Assembly: GCA_023417885.1 (NCBI GenBank)
Contig: JAEZED010000013.1
Span: 1 to 7,969, forward strand
Origin: Planctomycetota bacterium
GTDB taxonomy: Bacteria; Planctomycetota; Phycisphaerae; Tepidisphaerales; Tepidisphaeraceae
Length of the DNA: 7,969 bases
Direction of reading: 5' to 3'
Position numbers and translations under genes: made by a program. Shown here piece by piece: positions 1 to 5,131 of this stretch (its first letter is position 1; each line of letters starts with the position of its first letter). Under the pieces are notes generated by a model that was not told where the DNA came from, did no database searches, and saw only the letters and a list, made by a program, of their open reading frames with translations.

Positions 1-2
1 GG

Positions 3-305
3 GGCCTGGGGCTGGCGGTGTGCCTCGCCGGCGCGTTGCGCCAGCGCCCGGATGCCCGGGGCCGCGGGCGCGCGGCCGTGCTGTGCGCCGATGAGTTCTG
101 CGCCACGCTCGACCGCGTGAGCGCCGCGGTCGTGGCGCGCTGCCTTCGGCGGACGGTGGATCGCCTGGCGCGGGTGGGCCTTCCCCTTTCGGCGGCGGTG
201 GCGACAAGTCACGACGACCTGTCGCCGGCACTGCTGCCGGACATGGAGGCGCGATGCGATTTCGGAACAGTGAGCGTCGTCGCGGCTACGAGAAGAGCTG
301 GATGA
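3..305 (+). CDS. C-terminal part of an ABC-type ATPase domain (5' partial)
   Basis: The reading frame is open from the left edge (first full codon at base 3), so this is the tail of a longer gene. Counting from the GTG at 18, residues 21-26 (VLCADE) look like a Walker B strand ending in the catalytic Glu. LDR at 31-33 fits a D-loop, and ATSHDD at 62-67 carries the switch (H-loop) His65. This order, followed by a PDM...CDFG stretch just before the stop, resembles the ABC-type ATPases that occur fused to or paired with a GNAT domain (COG2401-like); that assignment is from memory of the family. Walker A and the signature motif would lie to the left. A GNAT gene follows on the same strand at 1266, supporting the pairing. 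The last 20 bases overlap the tail of the opposite-strand zinc-ribbon gene. The family is moderately sure; the substrate is unknown, and a soluble role is likelier than transport because no membrane segment is seen. Confidence 0.6.
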   Translation, partial: GLGLAVCLAGALRQRPDARGRGRAAVLCADEFCATLDRVSAAVVARCLRRTVDRLARVGLPLSAAVATSHDDLSPALLPDMEARCDFGTVSVVAATRRAG

Positions 306-999
306 TCCAGAGCACCAGCAGCGCCGCGAGGACGATCGCGCTGATGGCAAGCACGGTGCGCTTCTCCAGCTCCTCCCACGGACGGGAGCTCACCTTGCGG
401 CGGACGCGGAGCTTCGGATCGTTCTGGTGGTCGGCCCAGCAGCGCGTGCAGATGCTGATCGGCCCCCAGGGTCGCAGCGACTCGGGCGGAACGGGCTTGC
501 CGCACTCGGCACACGGAATCCGGCGCGCCCGCTCGTCGCGGTCGCACTGCGGGCAGATGTACCCGCGCTCGTCCTTGTACCGGCGGTGCCCCTTGAGGTT
601 CTTCCCGCAGACCCGGCAGACCTTCTCGATATCGACGGCGACGTCGCTGATCTTCTTCGGGGCCCAGCGCTCGGTTTCCTTCTCGAACTTGCGGGCATGC
701 TCGGCGACCTCTTCCGGGGTGGCCTCCTCGTCCTCGGCGTCCGGCGACTCGAGGTCGGTGCCCGGATCGTCCCGGGCGTCACTGCGCTGGCTGCGCCGGG
801 CCTGGCGCGGCGACTCCTCGGCGGCCTCGGGCGAATGGGCGATGCGCTCCGGCGGGCGGTGCTCGGAGGCGGAGTGCCCGTGGACGCTTCCGTGGAGGGT
901 GCTTCCGTGGAGATCGGTGCCGGATTCGTCGGCGCGCGGGGCCCCGTCCTCCAGGGACGCGGTGCGGGCTCGTGTGCTGGAAAGATCGGGTGCACTCAT
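286..999 (-). CDS. Double zinc-ribbon protein with C-terminal membrane anchor
   Basis: The product has 237 residues. Residues 1-105 are polar, rich in Ser, Glu, Asp, Arg and His, and look disordered. Two four-cysteine knuckle pairs follow: C128/C131 with C149/C152, and C163/C166 with C184/C187. Each pair is spaced like a small zinc ribbon. Residues about 215-235 (start TVLAISAIVLAALLVLW) form one hydrophobic helix with only two residues after it, so the protein is probably tail-anchored with the zinc ribbons in the cytoplasm. The strand choice rests on these ordered Cys pairs plus the helix, which antisense shadow frames would not produce. The ATG at 999 gives the full frame; only a weak AGG lies upstream. 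The gene is transcribed against its neighbours: convergent with the ABC ATPase (20-bp overlap) and divergent from GNAT. I do not recognise a named family. A general host gene or an element-encoded membrane adaptor are both possible. Confidence 0.72.
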   Translation of the reverse strand: MSAPDLSSTRARTASLEDGAPRADESGTDLHGSTLHGSVHGHSASEHRPPERIAHSPEAAEESPRQARRSQRSDARDDPGTDLESPDAEDEEATPEEVAEHARKFEKETERWAPKKISDVAVDIEKVCRVCGKNLKGHRRYKDERGYICPQCDRDERARRIPCAECGKPVPPESLRPWGPISICTRCWADHQNDPKLRVRRKVSSRPWEELEKRTVLAISAIVLAALLVLWIIQLFS

Positions 1000-1265
1000 G
1001 CCTGAACAACCTGCGTCAAATCACGTGCCTCAGCGAGAGACACACGCACCGGCCTGCAGCGAATCACAAGATACGCAATGTCCCGCGAACCGGCGGCTTC
1101 CGGCTCCGCAGGCATCGATGGCGAGACCCCCGGCTTCTTCAGCGCTCGCCCGAAGCGACCGACCCGCACCGCGGAACCCGCCCCCATGCCGTGCCGCCGA
1201 TGGTCCCTTCTAACAGCGAATACGCCGCCAAGCGCAATGAGGCCCAGGCCGACACGGAAACTTGC
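1000..1265. other. Divergent spacer between zinc-ribbon and GNAT genes
   Basis: This 266-bp stretch separates two genes pointing away from each other, so promoters for both should lie here. I could not find a convincing paired -35/-10 element on either strand. A TTGACG hexamer (minus strand, 1014-1019) is too close to the zinc-ribbon start to serve it. CACGTG at 1023-1028 is a 6-bp palindrome. Two small opposite-strand frames of 63 codons cross the region (996-1187 minus; 1078-1269 plus). Each ends in an ATGA overlap with the flanking start codon. Their composition (Pro, Arg, Ala) is not persuasive, so I do not call them genes. Confidence 0.4.
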
Positions 1266-1913
1266 ATGAGTTTAACCCCCACCGAACCAGTCGGACAACC
1301 CGCCGTTGAAAATGCGGCGACCGCAGCAGCCCTGGAGCCCCTGCGGCTGCATCGCGAGGAGAATCTGCCCGACTTCCTCCCGGGCCGTCTCCAGCTTCGG
1401 GCAGGCGATGCAGCGGATTACGACCAGTTGGCGCGCTTTCACTACCGGCAGCGCCGGCCGGCGACCTGGGCTGGCGTGATCTGCTTCACCTGGACGGGCG
1501 ATGGGCGTGCGGAGCGCGTGGTGGGCGTCGGCGTGCTCTCCTGGCCGACTGCGGTCAACCGCGCGCGGCGGGAGGTCTTCGGGCTCGACCGGCGTGACTA
1601 CGCGGGGCAGATCCGCTTCGCGAACCGATACTTGCGCACGATCAGCCGGGTGATCGTGCATCCGCAGTTCCGCGGGCTGGGGCTGGCGCGGCTGCTGGTG
1701 GAGGCGCTCTGCCGGCGGTGCCCGACCCGCTTCGTGGAGACGACGGCGGCGATGGCCGCGGCGCACCCGATGTTCCGCCGGGCGCGCATGAATTTTCACG
1801 ACGCGCCGGGTGGGAAACCCTATTTCTGGCTCGATCGCGAGCCTGGCGTGCCATTTCCGTCGCCACTGGTGCGCCGCGGCGGCCGCGGCAGCGCACCGCC
1901 GGCGGAAGGGTGA
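1266..1913 (+). CDS. GNAT-family N-acetyltransferase (ABC-ATPase-associated type)
   Basis: The product has 215 residues from the ATG at 1266. The core runs from about residue 41 to 178. Residues 125-146 hold GNAT motif A: a beta strand (TISRVIVHP) followed by the pyrophosphate-binding loop QFRGLGLA (Q134-A141), which matches the Q/R-x-x-G-x-G/A signature for acetyl-CoA. A beta-rich stretch (VVGVGVLSWP, 85-94) precedes it, and a late helix-strand segment (AAAHPMFRRARMNF) fits the C-terminal part of the fold. The sequence style resembles the acetyltransferase domains that accompany the ABC ATPases encoded to the left. The acceptor substrate is unknown. The start was chosen because upstream in-frame codons look non-coding; ATG 1200 in the same frame is an alternative. 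A weak GGA lies 7 bases upstream. The stop overlaps the next start as TGATG, so it should be co-translated with the probable small terminase. The last 20 residues are Arg, Gly and Pro rich. Confidence 0.82.
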   Translation: MSLTPTEPVGQPAVENAATAAALEPLRLHREENLPDFLPGRLQLRAGDAADYDQLARFHYRQRRPATWAGVICFTWTGDGRAERVVGVGVLSWPTAVNRARREVFGLDRRDYAGQIRFANRYLRTISRVIVHPQFRGLGLARLLVEALCRRCPTRFVETTAAMAAAHPMFRRARMNFHDAPGGKPYFWLDREPGVPFPSPLVRRGGRGSAPPAEG

Positions 1914-2365
1914 TGTCACACCCATCATCCCCCGCCGACACATCATCCCCCCGCTCCCTCACCGAAGAGCAGGCGGCGTTCCTGGCCGCTCTCGACGAGG
2001 AGACGCAGAACGGGCGCAAGACCGGCGAGCGTGCCTCCCGGGTCGAGCCGAGCAGGCTGGCCCGGTGGCTTGGCGACCGCGCGTTCAGGAGGCGGTTGCG
2101 CGATCTGCTGCGCGGCGTGCGCCACGGCCGGGAGCTCTGCCTGGAAGTGGCCACCTCGCGCGCCGCCGAGCGACTGGCGCTCGAGCTCGACGCCGAGGGC
2201 GCCGCTGAGACGGCCCGGCGCCGGGCGTGGATCGATTTGCTGAAGCTCGTGCGCCGGCCGCGCCGCCGCCCCGCGCAGCGGGCGTCGCGTGCGCCGGAGT
2301 CGGCGGGCGTTCACCCGGACGTGAACCCCGGCGAGGTCGCGGACCTGGTTCGCCGGCTCGGGTGA
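1913..2365 (+). CDS. Probable terminase small subunit (DNA-recognition protein)
   Basis: The product has 150 residues. The frame extends further left, but the ATG at 1913 is preferred because it overlaps the GNAT stop (TGATG) and has a GGAAGG at 1904-1909 just before it. A low-complexity Ser/Pro leader (1-14) precedes SLTEEQAAFLAALDEE (15-30), a helix opening typical of small terminases. Residues 36-64 resemble a helix-turn-helix with the recognition helix near SRLARWLGDRAFRRRL. Residues 70-110 are helical and charged and could mediate oligomerisation. An Arg-rich tract (113-125) follows, then a C-terminal helix. Position directly before the large terminase supports the call. Small terminases bind the packaging site, form rings and load the large subunit; the family match here is inferred from architecture and synteny, not from a diagnostic motif. 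A phBC6A51-like helix-turn-helix protein would look similar. Confidence 0.68.
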   Translation: MSHPSSPADTSSPRSLTEEQAAFLAALDEETQNGRKTGERASRVEPSRLARWLGDRAFRRRLRDLLRGVRHGRELCLEVATSRAAERLALELDAEGAAETARRRAWIDLLKLVRRPRRRPAQRASRAPESAGVHPDVNPGEVADLVRRLG

Positions 2366-2398
2366 GGCAAGAGGACTCTGGAATGAAAGGCAACGACG

Positions 2399-3856
2399 AT
2401 GAAAGCAACCGCCCCGCTCCTGCGTCCCTGCCGCACGCCGGATGAGCTGCACGCCTGGGTGAGGCTCTTCACCGGGCTTGACGTGCCGCGCGATCCGATG
2501 TGCGCCGCGCACGACGCCCCCTTCGACTACCTGCTCCGAAGCTATTTCGAGCCGGCGAGCGACCTGGTCGTCTGGGCGCCGCGCGGCGGGGGCAAGACGC
2601 GCCTGGCCGCCGTGGCGACGCTGCTGGACCTGCTCCACAAGCCGCCGGCCGCGGTGCGGATCCTGGGCGGGAGCCTCGAGCAGTCGATGAAGATGTGGGA
2701 CTACCTCCTTCCGGATCTGGATCGCCTGGCGCGGAAGCTGCTCGCCGGCCGGATCGCGGACGGGACGCGGCGCGTCCGGCTCTCGACCGGGAGCGGCGCT
2801 GCCGTCCTGACGCAGAGCCAGCGCGCGGTTCGCGGCCTGCGCGTTCAGAAGCTGCGATGCGACGAGGTGGAGCTCTTCAAGCCGGAGATCTGGGAGGCGG
2901 CGCAGCTCACGACGCGCTCCATCAGGCGGAGGCGCGTGGAGAGCGCGGCGCAGCAATCCGGTGCGCCCGCGGCGCCGATCATCGCCGGCGCGGTGGAGGC
3001 GCTCTCGACGCTGCACATGCCGCATGGCCTGATGAGCCGGATCGTCGATCAGGCGCAGGCCGCAGGGACGCGGGTGCTCCGGTGGTGCCTCCTCGATGTG
3101 CTGGCCCCCTGCCCGGCGGAGCGGCCCTGCGACGGGTGTGCGCTGTGGGACGAGTGCCAGGGGCGCGCCAAGAGCCGGACGGCGGGGTTCATCGCGATCG
3201 ACGACGCGATCCGGATGAAGTCGCGCGTGAGCCGGGAGACGTGGGAGTGCGAGATGTTGTGCCGCCGTCCGAGCACGCGCGGGCGCGTCTTCCCGGGCTT
3301 CGACGCGCAGGTGCACGTTCGGGAGTGGGAGGGCGCGTGCGACACGATGAGCCTCGCGATCGACTTCGGGTACGCCAACCCGTTCGTCGCCCTGTGGGTC
3401 GCGGCGAGGCCGGACGGGGCCGTGCACGTCGTGGACGAGCACGTGCGATCGGAGTGGACGCTGGACCAGCACATCCAGGAGATAGACGGGCGCCCCTGGC
3501 CGCGGGCGACGCGCATCTTCTGCGACCCGGCCGGCGCCGGCCGCAGCGCGCAGACGTCGGCGAGCGACGTGCAGGTTCTGCGGCGTGCCGGCTACGCGGT
3601 GCGGCATCGCGCCAGCCGGATCGTGGAGGGGATCGAGCGCGTCCGCCGCGCGCTTCGGCCGGCGATCGGGGAGCCGCGCCTCTTCATCGCCCCGCGCTGC
3701 GTGAAGCTGATCGCGGCGCTGGAGGCTTACCGCTATCCGGGGGCCGGCGAGGAGCTACCGCTGAAAGACGGCACCCACGACCACCCGATCGACGCCCTGC
3801 GGTACTACTTCGTGAACGAGGAAGCGATGGGCCCGGTGCGGGTCAGCCGCTATTGA
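2399..3856 (+). CDS. terL: Terminase large subunit (packaging ATPase plus nuclease)
   Basis: The product has 485 residues, in the normal range for phage TerL. Walker A is APRGGGKT (60-67) and Walker B is KLRCDE (151-156) with catalytic Glu156. Residues 318-330 (SLAIDFGYANPFV) begin the RNase H-like nuclease with metal ligand Asp322. The second acidic site is Asp376 in IFCDPAG, and the third is Asp465 in THDHPIDALRYY. All expected acidic positions are present, so the enzyme should be competent to translocate and cleave DNA. Between the two domains lies a four-cysteine cluster (C238, C244, C247, C253) that may bind a metal. AAAGG at 2386-2390 is a good ribosome-binding site, 8 bases before the ATG. 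The gene follows the probable small terminase by 33 bp. Phages usually place the portal next, but here a PhzF gene and a repeat-rich spacer intervene. Confidence 0.94.
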   Translation: MKATAPLLRPCRTPDELHAWVRLFTGLDVPRDPMCAAHDAPFDYLLRSYFEPASDLVVWAPRGGGKTRLAAVATLLDLLHKPPAAVRILGGSLEQSMKMWDYLLPDLDRLARKLLAGRIADGTRRVRLSTGSGAAVLTQSQRAVRGLRVQKLRCDEVELFKPEIWEAAQLTTRSIRRRRVESAAQQSGAPAAPIIAGAVEALSTLHMPHGLMSRIVDQAQAAGTRVLRWCLLDVLAPCPAERPCDGCALWDECQGRAKSRTAGFIAIDDAIRMKSRVSRETWECEMLCRRPSTRGRVFPGFDAQVHVREWEGACDTMSLAIDFGYANPFVALWVAARPDGAVHVVDEHVRSEWTLDQHIQEIDGRPWPRATRIFCDPAGAGRSAQTSASDVQVLRRAGYAVRHRASRIVEGIERVRRALRPAIGEPRLFIAPRCVKLIAALEAYRYPGAGEELPLKDGTHDHPIDALRYYFVNEEAMGPVRVSRY

Positions 3857-3870
3857 CCGGGCAGGTATTC

Positions 3871-3913
3871 TCGGACGTCGGGCCGTCGATGCGACCCCGG
3901 CCTCAACGTCCGA
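3871..3913 (+). terminator. Nested inverted repeat after the large terminase (possible terminator)
   Basis: TCGGACGT (3871-3878) pairs exactly with ACGTCCGA (3906-3913). Inside the loop, GGCCG (3881-3885) pairs with CGGCC (3898-3902), and TCG (3886-3888) with CGA (3892-3894). The structure starts 15 bases past the terL stop and lies before the PhzF start. It is followed by TCTAACA rather than a T run, so a classic intrinsic terminator is not shown. It may be a folded mRNA element or a boundary mark. Confidence 0.35.
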
Positions 3914-3956
3914 TCTAACAAGGCCGCTTCGCGCAGCCCGCAAGGCCCTTCATCCA

Positions 3957-4781
3957 ATGCCACGACCGATCTACATCGTCGACGCCTTCACCGACCAGCC
4001 GTTCCAGGGAAACCCGGCGGCGGTCGTGCTGCTCGAGCCGGAGGACGGGCCCGCCTCCGACGCCTACATGCAGCAGGTCGCGGCGGAGATGAACCTTTCG
4101 GAGACCGCATTCGTCGGCTTCGACGACCGCGTCGGCGTCAACCGCTTCGGGCTGCGCTGGTTCACGCCGGTGCGCGAGGTGGATCTCTGCGGCCACGCCA
4201 CGCTGGCGGCGGCGCAGGTGCTCTACGACGCCGCCAAGGTGAACCTGCACACGCCGATCCTGTTCGACACGCGCTGCGGGGTGTTGCGGGCGGCGCCCGA
4301 TGCGCGCTGGGGCGGCTTCACGCTCGACTTCCCCGCGACGCCGCCGCAGGAAGCGCCTGCCCCGCCGGGCCTGCTCGAGGCGCTGGGACTGCCCGATGCG
4401 CGGTTCGTGGGGCGCAGCCAGTTCGACTGGTTCGTGGAGGTGCCGGACGCGGACCGGGTGCGCGGGCTGGGACCGGACATGGCCGCCCTCTCAGCGATCC
4501 CGGCGCGCGGCGTGATCGTTTCGGCATCGGCCGGTGGCGAGGGGGGCTTCGACGTCGTCAGCCGCTGCTTCTACCCGGCATACGGGATCGCGGAGGATCC
4601 GGTGACGGGCAGCGCCCACTGCGCGATCGGCCCCTACTTCACGCGGACGCTGGGCAAGGAGACGCTGGCCTGCCACCAGGCCAGCCGGCGCGGCGGGACG
4701 ATCAAGGTGCGGGTGGAGGGGGATCGCGTTTTTCTCACCGGCCAGGCGCGCTCGGTGATCCGGGGGGAGTTGTTGGTTTGA
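3957..4781 (+). CDS. PhzF-family isomerase/epimerase
   Basis: The product has 274 residues, usual for the family, which has a two-lobed diaminopimelate-epimerase-like fold. The N-terminal signature (YIVDAFTDQPFQGNPAAVV, 6-24) is very characteristic. Three residues matching the PhzF active site are present: Glu49 in NLSETAF, His80 in DLCGHATL, and Asp214 in AEDPVTGSAH. Known members include PhzF of phenazine synthesis, E. coli YddE and human PBLD. Most bacterial relatives have no known substrate, so phenazine synthesis should not be assumed; no other phenazine gene is visible. There is no signal peptide, so it is cytoplasmic. Upstream AAGG (3942-3945) is rather far from the ATG. The gene sits between terL and the portal, an unusual place for a metabolic enzyme. 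It has structured DNA on its left and heptad arrays on its right. Its base composition resembles its neighbours, so there is no sign of recent transfer from a low-GC source. Confidence 0.94.
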   Translation: MPRPIYIVDAFTDQPFQGNPAAVVLLEPEDGPASDAYMQQVAAEMNLSETAFVGFDDRVGVNRFGLRWFTPVREVDLCGHATLAAAQVLYDAAKVNLHTPILFDTRCGVLRAAPDARWGGFTLDFPATPPQEAPAPPGLLEALGLPDARFVGRSQFDWFVEVPDADRVRGLGPDMAALSAIPARGVIVSASAGGEGGFDVVSRCFYPAYGIAEDPVTGSAHCAIGPYFTRTLGKETLACHQASRRGGTIKVRVEGDRVFLTGQARSVIRGELLV

Positions 4782-4783
4782 CC

Positions 4784-4867
4784 TTTGTCTTTTGTCCTTT
4801 GTCCTTTGTCCTTTGTCCTTTGTCCTTTGTCATTCGTCCCTTGTCCTTGTTACTTGTCGTCCGTCGT
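4784..4867 (+). repeat. Tandem 7-bp repeat array, unit TTTGTCC
   Basis: Twelve consecutive 7-base units begin 2 bases after the PhzF stop. Unit 1 is TTTGTCT; units 2-6 (4791-4825) are exact TTTGTCC; unit 7 is TTTGTCA. Units 8-12 decay (TTCGTCC, CTTGTCC, TTGTTAC, TTGTCGT, CCGTCGT). The tract is far lower in GC than the flanking genes. A 7-bp period gives repetitive peptides in all frames, so small ORFs over it are not genes. Exact central units with worn right-hand edges suggest expansion by strand slippage. Similar intergenic heptads occur in several environmental phyla; their function is not established. Confidence 0.92.
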
Positions 4868-4906
4868 CCCTGCCGGTGGCATCGCCGGAACATGCGGAGA
4901 CGGCAT

Positions 4907-4976
4907 TGACCAGTGACCAGCGACAAATGACAAGTGACCAATGACCAATGACCACTGACGAATGACAAGCGCCAAA
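4907..4976 (+). repeat. Tandem 7-bp repeat array, unit TGACCAA / TGACAAG
   Basis: Ten units run in 7-base register from 4907: TGACCAG twice, CGACAAA, TGACAAG, TGACCAA twice, TGACCAC, TGACGAA, TGACAAG, and a degenerate CGCCAAA. The consensus TGACMAR (M = A/C, R = A/G) is close to the reverse complement of the left array unit (GGACAAA). The two arrays therefore face each other across a 39-bp GC-rich spacer (4868-4906) and could pair imperfectly into a long hairpin in RNA or single-stranded DNA. Confidence 0.9.
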
Positions 4977-4999
4977 CGCGCACCGCGCGTTATGGCTTC

Positions 5000-5021
5000 G
5001 GAGGAGAAATCTGAAAGATTT
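5000..5021 (+). promoter_or_regulatory. Strong purine-rich SD-like site plus small inverted repeat
   Basis: GGAGGAG at 5000-5006 is the best Shine-Dalgarno-like sequence upstream of the portal gene. It is followed at once by AAATCT (5007-5012) and AGATTT (5016-5021), a perfect 6-bp inverted repeat. In-frame starts downstream are TTG 5021 and ATG 5030, 14 and 23 bases away, which is too far for ordinary use unless the small hairpin folds and shortens the distance. It may instead be a relic of a former start. Function is inferred only. Confidence 0.3.
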
Positions 5022-5023
5022 TG

Positions 5024-5055
5024 AAGGCCATGCAGGCCGGTTCTGCATGGCCTTT
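5024..5055 (+). terminator. 12-bp perfect hairpin upstream of the portal gene
   Basis: AAGGCCATGCAG (5024-5035) is the exact reverse complement of CTGCATGGCCTT (5043-5054), with a 7-base loop (GCCGGTT). On the plus strand only TTT follows, so it is a weak intrinsic terminator candidate for the PhzF transcript. On the minus strand the stem is followed by CAAAATC, which is no better. The left arm contains ATG 5030, an in-frame possible start for a longer portal protein, so it could equally hide a start codon. It is clearly a real inverted repeat; the role is uncertain. Confidence 0.42.
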
Positions 5056-5077
5056 CGCGTGCGCGGCGAGAGGATTT

Positions 5078-5096
5078 CGCGCGCGTGGTGCGCGCG
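5078..5096. repeat. GC-only inverted repeat
   Basis: CGCGCGC (5078-5084) and GCGCGCG (5090-5096) flank a GTGGT loop. It forms a 7-bp all-GC stem 36 bases before the preferred portal ATG. In DNA this GC-rich such a stem can arise by chance, but it sits in the same non-coding stretch as the heptad arrays and the 12-bp hairpin. Confidence 0.4.
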
Positions 5097-5131
5097 CGGC
5101 GCGCCGGCGGCGCACCGCGGCCAGCCTGTGC

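Noticed and set aside
254..1213. A 319-codon plus-strand frame opposite the zinc-ribbon gene
   Set aside because: It is Ser/Arg-rich with no domain. The minus strand here encodes eight ordered cysteines and a membrane helix, which is far better evidence.
996..1269. Two 63-codon frames (996-1187 minus, 1078-1269 plus) ending in ATGA overlaps with flanking starts
   Set aside because: Any start codon followed by A creates such a stop in another frame, so the overlaps are weak evidence. The peptides are Pro/Arg/Ala-rich and the frames are mutually antisense over most of their length.
1943..3607. A 554-codon minus-strand frame over small and large terminase
   Set aside because: It is antisense to well-supported terminase genes, with low-complexity Arg/Pro/Ala content and no recognisable motif.
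3853..3881. Promoter beginning with TTGACC at the terL stop
   Set aside because: No -10 hexamer occurs at a suitable distance, and the match overlaps the stop codon region by chance.
3912..3957. attC-like end (CTAACAAGGCCGCTTCGC) before the PhzF gene, hinting at an integron cassette
   Set aside because: An attC site needs a matching GTTRRRY end within roughly 60-140 bases, and none is present. The site would also be on the wrong side unless terL were a cassette gene.
4784..4976. CRISPR array interpretation of the repeats
   Set aside because: The units are contiguous 7-mers without spacers, and no cas gene is seen.
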